Positions 27,801 through 40,259 of a stretch of DNA of 64,000 bases are shown piece by piece. The first letter of the stretch is position 1. Each line of letters opens with the position of its first letter. The stretch is from an uncultured Bacteroidia bacterium. Lineage in GTDB: Bacteria; Bacteroidota; Bacteroidia; Bacteroidales; ML635J-15. Location of the stretch: assembly GCA_902776565.1 (NCBI GenBank), contig CACYQN010000003.1, forward strand, positions 62,001 to 126,000. Reading direction: 5' to 3'. The notes below the pieces were generated by a model. The model did not search any database, was not told the origin of the DNA, and was given only the letters and a program-made list of their open reading frames with translations. A program made the translations under genes and the position numbers.

Positions 27801-29297
27801 GCAAACGGACTTTCTGCAGGTTCATATACGGTTACGGTTAGAGATTCGGGAGGTTGCTCTATGGTTTTGCCCATCAATATAACTCAACCGATGGAACTAA
27901 ATGCGTCAATCGTTGTTAACGATGTGCAGTGCGGAATTTCACAAGGTTCGCTAAACTCAACGGTTTGGGGCGGAACACAACCTTACAGCTACTCGTGGTC
28001 AAACGGTGTTAATACAGCAGAGAATTTGGCTGTATCTGCAGGCTCATACAATCTAACCGTTGTTGACATCAATGGATGTACGGCAAGTTCTACGGCACGA
28101 GTTTCAAGACAGGGAATGTTATCGGCAACCACTACAATTTTACAACCAATCAGTTGTTATGGCTACAGCGACGGCATAATTGCCGTGCAATGCCAAAATG
28201 CGGCAGAACCAGTCATATACTTGTGGAATACGGGTAATGCTTCGCCCGAAATGTACAATCTGTCCGACGGAACATATATGGTCACAATTACAGATGCTTG
28301 GGGATGCACTGGACAGACTGGCGTAAACCTTGTTTCTCCACCCGAAATGGATGTGCAGACGGCTATCGTTTCTCCACATTGCCACAATAGCAACGACGGT
28401 AGGATTACTGCAACGGCGTTTGGAGGAGTTGCTCCGTACAACTACCTATGGAACACATCTGCTTCGGGCAACGAACTTGTAAATCTTGGCGCAGGAATGT
28501 TTTCGCTCACGGTTTCGGATATAGCTGGATGCAGCATTGCAAGAAACATAATCCTTGATGCCCCTTCTGCCATTATGATAGAAACGGCAGTACAGGATGT
28601 TAATTGCTATGGCAACAAGAATGGCAGCATTGAATTTTCGGCACAAGGAGGTACGGAACCATACACCTATTTCATAAATAACAGGGAAGTGCCTTCTGGT
28701 ATGCTACGAAATCTGACAGCAGGGAACTACACCGTTGCTGTTGCCGACAACAACGGTTGCGAAGACAAGCGCAATGTAAATATAAACCAGCCAGTAGAAA
28801 TGGAAGTTAATGTTACGACAACCGCACCAACCTGCAAGGACGTGAACAATGCTTCGGCGGAAATAACCGTGTCTGGAGGAACTGCACCCTATTCATATAC
28901 ATTGGGAAGTTATAGTTCCGATTCATCGGTTTTTGTAAATCTGCATTCCGGCATTTATAGTGTTTTTGTCACAGACGCCAATGGCTGTAGCACAAGAATT
29001 TCCAATGTTGTTATTGCCGAAAGCGATGTTGACTGCCTGCATATTCCAAATGTGTTTACCCCTAATGGCGACGGAGTGAACGACGAATGGATAATCGGGA
29101 ATATTGAATTTTTCCCCGATGCTCGCATATTTGTTTACAACCGCTGGGGACAAGTTATGTACCAAGGTCGTGGCAACAGCGAGCGTTGGGACGGCAGTTA
29201 CAGAGGACATTTTGTTCCTGCTGGTGTTTACACTTATATTATTAGTCTCGAATCAGTTGAAGAAAAATATGAAGGAACGGTTACTGTACTATATTAA
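24816..29297 (+). CDS. Giant T9SS type B surface protein with ALK-like glycine-rich domain and SprB repeats
   Basis: The protein has 1,493 residues. A long signal region (about 1-41, core LFLIIGMLYC) precedes an Ig-like segment (42-128). The glycine-rich domain at about 130-415 (FTMEVWGAQGGG, AGGGGGTDIRVNG, GGGGGGWYGGG, GGGGSGYVYTS) resembles the glycine-rich domain of ALK-type receptors. A putative Ig domain (LPDGVTYSNEGQTLTISGTP) follows. Residues about 510-1390 carry many SprB/PKD-like repeats of the type ISCYGGTTSATITVSGGTPS, as in the gliding adhesin SprB. From residue 1405, IPNVFTPNGDGVNDEW starts a T9SS type B sorting domain. It is the first gene after the cobalamin riboswitch, 118 bases downstream. 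No B12-binding domain is recognised. Role inferred: surface adhesin or capture protein. Confidence 0.88.
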   Translation: MVKVGCNKGKSHSQVAESPLAFLAYKLFLIIGMLYCTNVNSQVNVPVPIITLENTPACGETAILTASLPNNATIPNGYTCQWFTNAECTHPITSGVSGANNNRLEITSSNGLTIYCRLRGNTPQTQTLDFYFTGSEQIYNFPEGYQSFTMEVWGAQGGGRQINGRGGDGGKGGYSIGTLNAASGISSISVYVGGMGSCSPDDGGIAYGGWNGGGTSWASPRTILGLNSPAAGGGGGTDIRVNGNTFYNRIIVAGGGGGGGEDIGDGTDIFGGVHGYGGGLEGGEQRGGYNNNTRPEHGGSQTEPGFGGAFGLGANTRCDGGGGGGGWYGGGTYKGTQDMPTSNDSDDSGRGGGGSGYVYTSSTASNYPSGCRLNSSLYLSNAQTIAGNTSFTAVNGGTETGHEGNGYARITTVYYPTGTAGNIVLSCCNPADAPRLNHISGLEEQHLCGSQNIENIVYTYSGAATGIVVNGTLPDGVTYSNEGQTLTISGTPTETGTFPFSVSTTSSSSLCDDVTNQLSITINNSPTVSISAEASEVCNGSSVTMTSNPSTFNSYLWTCASSSNETYTITAGMPTATNNSSLTVNPTVSHGSTNVVYNLLVTDANNCTATASRTISISQTPAAEIATVQNTRCIAPFNGAITVSDFLGGLPNSTYTVSVTGQVTQTTTGNTLTFNGLEAGTYTVRITNESTSADCYYEETVTIGNSTSSPTVTISGSNTVCYGTSATLNADVSGGLAPYTYLWSDNSTEQTFVTPNITEASLYSVTVTDENNCSSTASVNVTIGDTPEISLSATTERICLGKSASLQANVSNAGSGYSVQWSATPSAGSGLTATSEESITITPTAIGTYKYKVTLIAYSCGNGLPYIVSDSVSLTVNALPNPTITNNSGTNELNCSVSAISVTANGGTSYQWSNSVSTASNTFATAETYYVTVTNINGCSATSSISITQAEEFSASVSSVGTISCYGGTTSATITVSGGTPSYRYIWSNGQATPTANGLSAGSYTVTVRDSGGCSMVLPINITQPMELNASIVVNDVQCGISQGSLNSTVWGGTQPYSYSWSNGVNTAENLAVSAGSYNLTVVDINGCTASSTARVSRQGMLSATTTILQPISCYGYSDGIIAVQCQNAAEPVIYLWNTGNASPEMYNLSDGTYMVTITDAWGCTGQTGVNLVSPPEMDVQTAIVSPHCHNSNDGRITATAFGGVAPYNYLWNTSASGNELVNLGAGMFSLTVSDIAGCSIARNIILDAPSAIMIETAVQDVNCYGNKNGSIEFSAQGGTEPYTYFINNREVPSGMLRNLTAGNYTVAVADNNGCEDKRNVNINQPVEMEVNVTTTAPTCKDVNNASAEITVSGGTAPYSYTLGSYSSDSSVFVNLHSGIYSVFVTDANGCSTRISNVVIAESDVDCLHIPNVFTPNGDGVNDEWIIGNIEFFPDARIFVYNRWGQVMYQGRGNSERWDGSYRGHFVPAGVYTYIISLESVEEKYEGTVTVLY

Positions 29298-29303
29298 TTC
29301 TCA

Positions 29304-29468
29304 CCGTCATTTCGGAAGCCTGACTGAACACGCGACAACTATAGGTGAGCGTTGTGAAGACGGCTATCCGAAATCTCCTTTGGGTACTAATGGGAGATTC
29401 CGCATAGTCGAACAATATTACGCTCCCCGTTCCGTATCGCGTTATTGTTCAGACTTGCGGAATGACGG
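29304..29468. repeat. MITE-like element, copy 1
   Basis: The ends CCGTCATTTCGGAAG and CTTGCGGAATGACGG are inverted repeats (13 of 15 match). The interior shares segments with the element at 56797-57023, for example GAGCGTTGTGAAGAC and CCGTATCGCGT. There is no reading frame for a transposase. It lies between the two paralogous giant genes. Confidence 0.65.
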
Positions 29469-29495
29469 CTACGACTTACCGCTACTTAAGCCGCT

Positions 29496-29514
29496 CCCTG
29501 AGCCTGTCGAAGGG
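29496..29514. repeat. REP-like inverted repeat CCCTGAGCCTGTCGAAGGG
   Basis: The short unit CCCTGAGCCTGTCGAAGGG lies downstream of the MITE-like element. A closely related unit is found inside the PPTase gene at 14034-14054. Confidence 0.6.
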
Positions 29515-29591
29515 ACGGATATGTTTATCGTTTAATTATTGATTATTAATATTTATAACTTATATTTATGCTTAACAATGTTTGCAGAAAA

Positions 29592-33317
<3,726 letters not shown>

Positions 33318-33703
33318 CAATTGATAATGGATAATGGACAATCGGTCGCATCGTGACATGTCGCGATGCGACAAAAAAAATCAATTGATAATTGTTAATT
33401 GTACATTGTCAATTATCCATTGTACATTATCCATTAATTTAGCATACTCTACAACCAACAATAGCAAAGCGGAATTGTCACCCCGGCATTTCGTTTTTAC
33501 AACAAAAAAGGCGGTCAAAAACCGCCTTTTCGCATAATCTTTATTTTTCTTTGAACCTTGAATTTTTAATACACGACGCAAAGCATTGCGTCGCTACAAT
33601 CGTCAAATCATCAAATTATCGAACCTTCAGCTCAGCGTAGCTAATCATCAAATCTTTGAACCTTGAACGTTAAACATTGAACGTTAAACGTTGAACCTTA
33701 AAC
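33318..33703. other. Convergent intergenic region with repeats and a terminator
   Basis: No gene is seen. The region holds A/T repeat words (33316-33440), a hairpin with TCGCATCG and CGATGCGA arms near 33343-33369, a strong terminator (33506-33530), a degenerate copy of the CGACGCAATGC palindrome (33574-33593), and CGTTGAAC-type repeats (33651-33702). Confidence 0.6.
33506..33530 (-). terminator. Terminator for the lpxC-lpxA transcript
   Basis: AAAAGGCGGT and ACCGCCTTTT form a perfect 10-bp stem with a 5-base loop. On the minus strand it is followed by a T tract, so it ends the lpxA transcript. On the plus strand it may also stop read-through from the giant gene. Confidence 0.8.
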
Positions 33704-34489
33704 CTATTCCTTTTCTCCAGTTCCCCTGATTATACCTCTGTTCGAATTTCTCAAGAAAAGCACAATCTCGTCACGCTCTTTTGTTGCAGGGAGTTCATTC
33801 TCAATGTATTCCAAAGCCTGACTTACATTCATACCCTTATTATAGAGAACCCTATAGACATCCTGAATGTTGTTTATCATTTCGTTTGTAAATCCACGAC
33901 GACGCAATCCGATTGAATTTACGCCCGAATATGCCAGCGGATTCCTTGCTGCGCGGATATACGGCGGAACATCCTTGCCTACCAACGAATTGCCAGCAAA
34001 CATAGTATGAGCACCGATATGGCAGAACTGATGCACAAGTGTGTTTGCACTTAAAATAGCATAATCGTCAACAACGACTTCGCCAGCAAGAGTAGCACCG
34101 TTTACAAGTATCACATTGTTTCCTACAACGCAGTCGTGTGCAACATGGCAATAAGCCATTATCAAGCAGTTGGAACCTATTATGGTGCGACCTTTTGCCA
34201 AAGTTCCGCGACTTACCGTAACGCATTCGCGAATCATGGTGTTGTCCCCGATTTCGGCAGTGGTCTTTTCTCCCTGAAATTTCAAGTCCTGCGGAATGGC
34301 TGCAATTACAGCACCGGGGAATATCTTGCAGTTCTTGCCAATCTTTGCACCTTCCAATATGGTAGTATGCGGACCAATCCAAGTTCCCTCTCCTATCTCA
34401 ACATTCTTCTCTATATAGGCAAACGGTTCTATTATTACGTTTTCTGCAATTTTTGCTGATGGATGAACAAATGCTAAAGGTTGATTCAT
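33704..34489 (-). CDS. lpxA: UDP-N-acetylglucosamine acyltransferase LpxA
   Basis: The protein has 261 residues and catalyses the first committed acyl transfer in lipid A synthesis. The N-terminal two-thirds is a left-handed beta-helix of hexapeptide repeats (IAENVIIEPFAYIEKNVEIG). The catalytic His is in MAYCHVAHDCVVGNN, and the C-terminal helical part follows NPLAYSGVNSIGLRRRGF. The ATG at 34489 is used; a TTG two codons earlier is unlikely. It begins 10 bases after lpxC ends, so the two are co-transcribed. Confidence 0.93.
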   Translation of the reverse strand: MNQPLAFVHPSAKIAENVIIEPFAYIEKNVEIGEGTWIGPHTTILEGAKIGKNCKIFPGAVIAAIPQDLKFQGEKTTAEIGDNTMIRECVTVSRGTLAKGRTIIGSNCLIMAYCHVAHDCVVGNNVILVNGATLAGEVVVDDYAILSANTLVHQFCHIGAHTMFAGNSLVGKDVPPYIRAARNPLAYSGVNSIGLRRRGFTNEMINNIQDVYRVLYNKGMNVSQALEYIENELPATKERDEIVLFLRNSNRGIIRGTGEKE

Positions 34490-34499
34490 GTCCAATTGA

Positions 34500-35405
34500 T
34501 TATCGTTTTTGTAAAAAATATTGTCTTAATTTCTTTGATAACTGCGTATTGGCGAAATGTCCGGGGCGAACTGCCTCAATCCTTGCATTAAAGCGGAAAC
34601 CGCACAAGGCAAGGTCGCCTATTATGTCAAGCAGTTTATGACGTGCCGGTTCGTTGTCGAACTGAAGTTTCAAAGTATTCAAAATTCCGCTTTCCTGTAC
34701 CTTTATGCTTTCCTTTCCGCACAATGCTGCAATACGGTCGTACTCACTCTGAGGCAACACCTTGTCAACCACAACGATGGCATTGTCAAGGTCACCACCC
34801 TTTATAAGGTTCATCTTGAGCAAAGGCTCTATTTCGCTAAGGAACACGAAAGTCCTGCAGTTTGCAATTTCCGACGGAAAGTCGGCAAGACGAGAAAGTT
34901 CGGCAGTCTGTGTCGGCATAGCCTTACCGTAATCTACAACTACCTTAGCAGAATAATCGTTTGCTGGCAAAAGTGTGATTTCGGTATCTCCATTGGTAAA
35001 ACTTACAGGTTCGTCAAGATTCAAAACTTTAAGCTCGGCATCCTGCTCCTTTGTCCCAACTTTCGAGAAAGCCTCTACATAATAGCGGGAACTTCCGTCA
35101 AGGATTGGAACCTCTGGACCATCAACACGGAATTCGGCATTATCGATACCCATAGCGTATGTTGCCGCCATCAAATGTTCGATTGTGCTTACGCTAACGC
35201 CATTTTCGGTTACAGTCGTTCCTCTTGATGTTTCGTTCACATTATCGGCAATAGCCCTTATATGCGGACAACCATCCAAATCAGTTCTGACAAACAAATA
35301 TCCTGTATTTGGTTCTGCTGGCATCACCGTCAATGTCGATTCCTTACCGAAATGCAACCCCTTTCCGCTTAACCTTACTGCGCCAGCTATTGTCTTTTGC
35401 TTCAT
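34500..35405 (-). CDS. lpxC: UDP-3-O-acyl-N-acetylglucosamine deacetylase LpxC, stand-alone form
   Basis: The protein has 301 residues and is the zinc deacetylase of the second lipid A step. Zinc ligands and catalytic residues are visible: STIEHLMAA, HKLLDIIGDLALCGF and the late His in RPGHFANT. In most Bacteroidota this protein continues into a FabZ dehydratase domain (total about 460 residues). Here the frame ends with KLRQYFLQKR and a TAA, and lpxA starts 10 bases later. The missing domain is therefore a real difference and not a window-edge effect. Confidence 0.93.
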   Translation of the reverse strand: MKQKTIAGAVRLSGKGLHFGKESTLTVMPAEPNTGYLFVRTDLDGCPHIRAIADNVNETSRGTTVTENGVSVSTIEHLMAATYAMGIDNAEFRVDGPEVPILDGSSRYYVEAFSKVGTKEQDAELKVLNLDEPVSFTNGDTEITLLPANDYSAKVVVDYGKAMPTQTAELSRLADFPSEIANCRTFVFLSEIEPLLKMNLIKGGDLDNAIVVVDKVLPQSEYDRIAALCGKESIKVQESGILNTLKLQFDNEPARHKLLDIIGDLALCGFRFNARIEAVRPGHFANTQLSKKLRQYFLQKR

Positions 35406-35530
35406 TCTATGAATTTAAAAATTGTGACAAAGTTAGCACTTATTTTGCTAATCCTAAAAACTTTTTTGCACAAGCCTTCATCCGAAGCCACACAAACCTC
35501 AGTAATCTTCTAAATACCAACACTTTACAA

Positions 35531-36250
35531 TTATTCTCTTCCAAGATATTTCAGAGCCGACAACGAAGCCATCTGTTCTGCTTCCTTCTTTGTCCAGCCC
35601 TTGCCAGTTGCCACAAATTTGCCGTCGATACAAATTTCCGTTTCGAAATGATATAGTTTCTCGCAAGCCTCCATACTTTCAAAGGTGTCAATCACAAGGG
35701 CAAACTTTTCCTTCTGCGAATACTGTAGCAGACGCGACTTGTAGTCGGTGTTGTGCTTCATCAGGTTGGCGACATCAAAATACTTGTCGAAAATCTTATT
35801 TACAAAGATTTCACAGGCGGAATAGCCCTTGTCGAAATATATTGCACCGACCAAAGCCTCGAACGAGTTGCCTGTAATGTTCTTTATTTCATTGTTTTTG
35901 CCTTCCTTGTACTGCATCAGGCGAATTAATCCCAACTCGGAAGCCACACGGTTAAGGCTCTTCCTGCTTACCAGCATCGAGCGAAGCACCGAAAGTATGC
36001 CTTCGGGAGCATTCGGGTATTTTTCGTACAACATTGCACTCGCCACAGTGCTTATTACCGAATCGCCAAGGAATTCAAGACGTTCGTTATTGTAACGTAT
36101 TTCCTTCTGCTTCTTGTTTGCCGAAGAATGGCGCAAAGCCATCTTATAGTACAGCAAATCCTTCGGCTTAAAGCCAATTATTTCTTCAAGCTGTCTCTTT
36201 AGTTTTTCGTCCTTGGGATTTTTCTTCTTGAAAAGAAAGGATAGAAACAT
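35531..36250 (-). CDS. rnc: Ribonuclease III
   Basis: The enzyme has 239 residues and cleaves double-stranded RNA in rRNA and mRNA processing. The nuclease domain carries NERLEFLGDSVISTVAS and NSFEALVGAIYFDKGY, with the acidic metal-binding residues. The C-terminal dsRNA-binding domain ends GKGWTKKEAEQMASLSALKY. Its ATG overlaps the fabF stop in a TAATG, so translation is probably coupled. The acpP-fabF-rnc order is conserved in the phylum. Confidence 0.95.
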   Translation of the reverse strand: MFLSFLFKKKNPKDEKLKRQLEEIIGFKPKDLLYYKMALRHSSANKKQKEIRYNNERLEFLGDSVISTVASAMLYEKYPNAPEGILSVLRSMLVSRKSLNRVASELGLIRLMQYKEGKNNEIKNITGNSFEALVGAIYFDKGYSACEIFVNKIFDKYFDVANLMKHNTDYKSRLLQYSQKEKFALVIDTFESMEACEKLYHFETEICIDGKFVATGKGWTKKEAEQMASLSALKYLGRE

Positions 36251-37500
36251 TACTTATCCATTTTTTTGAAGATGATGGAAGTATTATGACCGCTGAAACC
36301 GAAGGCATTGGACATTGCATAGTCAACATTTCGCTTCTGAGCCTTGTGCAATGTAAGATTCAAGTTACGGTCAATCTTCTCGTCGAACTGCTTGTGGTTT
36401 ATTGTCGGCGGAACAATGCTTTCGTTTATTGCAAGTATGCAGAACATCGACTCGATTGCTCCGGCTGCACCAAGCAGGTGACCTATTTCCGACTTTGTGG
36501 AACTGATGTTGAGTTTATAGGCATGTTCGCCAAAAACTTTCTGAATAGCAAGGATTTCAGGCACATCGCCTATTGGTGTTGATGTGGCGTGGGCATTTAT
36601 GTAGTCAATCTTTTCGGGTGCGATACCTGCGTTCTTCAGAGCATTGGTCATCGCTATCATGCCGCCAAGTCCATCTGGATGAGGAGCAGTAATGTGATAT
36701 GCATCGGCAGAAAGTCCAACGCCAGCCACTTCGGCATAGATTTTTGCGCCACGGTTTACTGCATGTTCGTATTCCTCAAGCACCAGCGAGCAACCGCCCT
36801 CACCCATCACAAAACCGTCGCGGGTAGCGCAGAAAGGACGGGAAGCGGTCTGATATTCCTCGTTATTCTTCGAAATAGCCTGCATCGACTGGAAACCTTC
36901 CATACCAACTTCGTTTATCGAAGCCTCGGAACCGCCAATGACAATCATGTCGGCCATATCAAGACGGATAAGGTTAGTGGCATCAATTATGGCATTCGCC
37001 GACGATGCACAAGCCGAAACGGTGTTGTAGTTCGGTCCCATCAATCCGTATTTTATGGATATTGTTCCAGCGGCTATATCAGATATTATCTTAGGGATGA
37101 AGAATGGTGAAAACCTAGATACAGCACTGCTTGTGTAGTCTATGATTTCACCAAAAATTGTGTTTGAGCCACCGATTCCCGATGCCCAGACAACTCCTAC
37201 CCTAGTCCTGTCAACCTTGTCGAAATCTACTCCGCAGTCTTTTATAGCTTCATCGGAAGCAATAATAGCAAACTGGCTGAACTTGTCGAGCTTGCGGAGC
37301 TCCTTCCTGTCGAAATACAGTTCAGGAGAATAATTCTTTACAGTGCAGGCAAATTTTGTTTTAGAAGAAGAGGTGTCGTAGGTGTCAATAAGGGCAGAGC
37401 CACTAACCCCGTCCCGAACATTTTTCCATGTTTCAGCACAAGTCAGCCCTACGGGCGATATTGCGCCCATACCAGTTACGACAACCCTCTTAAGCTCCAT
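36250..37500 (-). CDS. fabF: 3-oxoacyl-ACP synthase II FabF
   Basis: The condensing enzyme of fatty acid elongation has 416 residues. The catalytic Cys is in TVSACASSANAI, and the two His are in INAHATSTPIGD and SEIGHLLGAAGA. The C-terminus has NAFGFSGHNTSIIF. It starts four bases after acpP ends, which fits one transcript with its substrate carrier. Confidence 0.95.
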   Translation of the reverse strand: MELKRVVVTGMGAISPVGLTCAETWKNVRDGVSGSALIDTYDTSSSKTKFACTVKNYSPELYFDRKELRKLDKFSQFAIIASDEAIKDCGVDFDKVDRTRVGVVWASGIGGSNTIFGEIIDYTSSAVSRFSPFFIPKIISDIAAGTISIKYGLMGPNYNTVSACASSANAIIDATNLIRLDMADMIVIGGSEASINEVGMEGFQSMQAISKNNEEYQTASRPFCATRDGFVMGEGGCSLVLEEYEHAVNRGAKIYAEVAGVGLSADAYHITAPHPDGLGGMIAMTNALKNAGIAPEKIDYINAHATSTPIGDVPEILAIQKVFGEHAYKLNISSTKSEIGHLLGAAGAIESMFCILAINESIVPPTINHKQFDEKIDRNLNLTLHKAQKRNVDYAMSNAFGFSGHNTSIIFKKMDK

Positions 37501-37504
37501 AGAA

Positions 37505-37741
37505 TTATTTCATGTGTGCTTCTATGTAGGCAATTGCAGCTCCTACTGTAGTAAGATTTTCTGCCTCTGTGTCAGGAATTTCAACACCGAACTCCTTTTC
37601 AAATTCCATTGTCAACTCTACAGTATCCAATGAATCAGCACCCAAATCCTGAATGAAACTTGCTTCTGGTGTAACTTCTGCTTCGTCAACACCTAATTTT
37701 TCTACTATAATACTTTTAACTCTAGATGCAATGTCTGACAT
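37505..37741 (-). CDS. acpP: Acyl carrier protein
   Basis: The acidic carrier has 78 residues. The attachment Ser is in [19 protein letters not shown]. The length and helix pattern are standard. It is activated by a phosphopantetheinyl transferase and feeds FabF, LpxA and LpxD. Confidence 0.97.
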   Translation of the reverse strand: MSDIASRVKSIIVEKLGVDEAEVTPEASFIQDLGADSLDTVELTMEFEKEFGVEIPDTEAENLTTVGAAIAYIEAHMK

Positions 37742-37891
37742 AATTTCTTAATTTTAGTTAATAAAAATACATTAAAAAAAAATCGCCGCAAAATAACAAA
37801 AATCATTTCAGATAGTCAAACTTTTTTTGATTCTTTTTGCCCATGACATTTTTTTTGCCGTACTTTGCATTGATAATCAAACATAAAGGAC

Positions 37892-38488
37892 ATGACTATG
37901 GACAAAACAATAAGAATAGCCCTATTTGCTTCTGGTTCAGGAACTAACGTCGAAAACATCGCAAATTACTTCAACGGCAAAACCACCGCAAAACCCGTCT
38001 GCGTGCTGTGCAACAAGCCCGATGCCTTCGTACTTGAGCGTGCAAAACGACTAAACCTCGACTCGATGACCTTCAACCGTGACGAGTTCAACGACGGCAA
38101 AAAGATAATGGAATACCTCGGCAAACACGACATCGACTTCATAGTCCTCGCCGGATTTCTCTGGCTGGTTCCCGAATACCTTATTAATAAATATCCAGGT
38201 CGCATAGTCAACATACACCCCGCCCTGCTGCCTAAGTTCGGCGGAAAAGGAATGTACGGAATGCACGTACACGAAGCCGTGAAGCAAAGCGGAGAAAACG
38301 AAACCGGCATAACAATCCACCTCATCGACGGCAACTACGACAAGGGAAACACCGTATTCCAGGCAAAGGTAGCAGTAGAGCCTACCGATTCGCCCGACGA
38401 CATTGCAAACAAAGTGCATAAACTTGAATATGAATACTATCCAAAGGTAATAGAGGAAATTGCAAAGAAAATCGTGGCAAAAAAGTAG
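37892..38488 (+). CDS. purN: Phosphoribosylglycinamide formyltransferase
   Basis: The enzyme has 198 residues and performs the third step of purine synthesis with 10-formyl-tetrahydrofolate. It shows IALFASGSGTNVENI at the start, VNIHPALLPKFGGKGMYG (catalytic Asn and His) and ITIHLIDGNYDKG (catalytic Asp). Two in-frame ATGs exist, at 37892 and 37898. AAAGGA at 37885-37890 sits too close to the first and seven bases from the second, so the second may be used. Confidence 0.93.
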   Translation: MTMDKTIRIALFASGSGTNVENIANYFNGKTTAKPVCVLCNKPDAFVLERAKRLNLDSMTFNRDEFNDGKKIMEYLGKHDIDFIVLAGFLWLVPEYLINKYPGRIVNIHPALLPKFGGKGMYGMHVHEAVKQSGENETGITIHLIDGNYDKGNTVFQAKVAVEPTDSPDDIANKVHKLEYEYYPKVIEEIAKKIVAKK

Positions 38489-38639
38489 CCGACTTAAATA
38501 AACATCGCAAAAGTCACAATGCCAACCTGTTGCCTATAATTTTGTTAATAATATAGACGAAAAATCTGTTTCCGTTGATAAAATGGAAAACCTGAATGCA
38601 CTAAAAATAGTAATTTTGCATTCCCAAAAATAAAATGTT

Positions 38640-40238
38640 ATGGCACAGGAAAAAGAAACAACGAAAAAAACTAAGAAACGGTCATCAAACGATGTCCTCG
38701 AGGAACTCAACACCCTTTTAGGCAAGGTTCCACCCCAGTCCCCCGAACTTGAAAAAGCGGTTCTCGGAGCAATACTCATACAGTCGAGCGCAATCTACGA
38801 CATTACAAACATCATACAACCGCACAGCTTCTATATTCCTGCCCACCAGACCATTTACGCGGCAATGCGTAGCCTGATGCAGGCAGAAAAGCCAATCGAC
38901 ACCATAACTGTTTCGGAAGAACTGAGTTCAAAGAACCAACTTGAGGAAGTTGGCGGACTTCCCTACCTTATCGAACTTACCGAACTCATCGGCACGGCGG
39001 CTCACCTCGAATACCACGCCAGAATCGTACAGCAGAAGTACATCCAGCGCGAGCTCATAAAGGCCTCGACAGAAATACAGAAGCTTTCGTACGACGAAAC
39101 CAAGGATGTTGACGAACTTATATCATTTGCCGAAAGCGAAATATTCAAGATTTCGGAAGGCATGGTAAAGAAGGAACTGGTAAAGATTGGCGACGTGATG
39201 GAAGCGGCAAAGAAGAGCATAGAAAAAGCCGCAGAAAGCAAGGGTTCGTACCGTGGAGTACCATCGGGGTTCACCGACCTCGACAGGCTTACTTCGGGAT
39301 GGCAGCCGTCAGACCTTATAATAGTGGCAGCACGTCCTTCTATGGGTAAGACGGCATTTGTGCTGTCGATGGCAAGGAACATGGCCGTCGAATACCAGAA
39401 GCCGGTTGTCTTCTTCTCGCTCGAAATGTCATCGCTGCAACTTGTAAACCGACTTATCGCCGCAGAAATAGAAATATCCGGAGAAAAAATACGTAACGGC
39501 GACCTTACCGAAGATGAATGGCAGTGCTTCGAATCAAGGCTTCACAGACTTGGTTCCGCCCCGCTTTATATCGACGACACTCCAGCAATATCGGTATTCG
39601 AACTCCGCGCAAAATGCCGCCGCCAAGCCCGAAGCAAGGAAGGTCTGGGCATTATTATTATTGACTACCTCCAGCTTATGACATCGGGAGTTGACAGCAA
39701 GGGAAGCCGCGAACAGGAGGTTAGTAACATCTCAAGGTCGCTCAAGGCAATAGCAAAGGAACTGAACGTACCAATAATAGCCTTGTCGCAGCTCAACCGT
39801 AGCGTCGAAACAAGAAGCAACGACAAACGCCCGCAACTTTCCGACCTCCGCGAATCGGGAGCAATCGAGCAGGATGCCGATATTGTGGCATTCATACACC
39901 GTCCCGAATACTACGGCATCAAGGAAGACGAGGACGGTATTCCGACAAGAGGCCTTGCCACTATAATTGTCGCTAAGCACCGTAACGGCGCAGTAGATGA
40001 CGTTAGACTGAAATTCGTGAAGGAACTGGCAAAATTCCAGGATTGGAACGAAGGAATAAGCGAACTGCTACCATCCTCAGATACATTCCAGACAGTAGGT
40101 TCAAAGATGAACAACCGCGACTTCGCCTCCGACAATGCTTTTGCTGACAATAGCAGTGGTTTTATTGGCGACAATAGTTTCGAAACGGCTCCACTTTCAG
40201 GATTTTCAAATGACAACAACGAAAATCCTCCTTTTTAA
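38640..40238 (+). CDS. dnaB: Replicative DNA helicase DnaB
   Basis: The hexameric fork helicase has 532 residues. The N-terminal domain includes PPQSPELEKAVLGAILIQ. The RecA-like motor carries Walker A AARPSMGKTAFVLSMA, Walker B IIIIDYLQLM, and IIALSQLNRSVETRSNDKRP. No intein or insertion is seen. The next gene follows after 21 bases. Confidence 0.96.
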   Translation: MAQEKETTKKTKKRSSNDVLEELNTLLGKVPPQSPELEKAVLGAILIQSSAIYDITNIIQPHSFYIPAHQTIYAAMRSLMQAEKPIDTITVSEELSSKNQLEEVGGLPYLIELTELIGTAAHLEYHARIVQQKYIQRELIKASTEIQKLSYDETKDVDELISFAESEIFKISEGMVKKELVKIGDVMEAAKKSIEKAAESKGSYRGVPSGFTDLDRLTSGWQPSDLIIVAARPSMGKTAFVLSMARNMAVEYQKPVVFFSLEMSSLQLVNRLIAAEIEISGEKIRNGDLTEDEWQCFESRLHRLGSAPLYIDDTPAISVFELRAKCRRQARSKEGLGIIIIDYLQLMTSGVDSKGSREQEVSNISRSLKAIAKELNVPIIALSQLNRSVETRSNDKRPQLSDLRESGAIEQDADIVAFIHRPEYYGIKEDEDGIPTRGLATIIVAKHRNGAVDDVRLKFVKELAKFQDWNEGISELLPSSDTFQTVGSKMNNRDFASDNAFADNSSGFIGDNSFETAPLSGFSNDNNENPPF

Positions 40239-40259
40239 CGAATTAATTTTTAACACAAT

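Noticed and set aside
33504..33535. Terminator only for the plus-strand giant gene
   Set aside because: The longer T run is on the minus strand, which fits the lpxC-lpxA transcript better; it may serve both.
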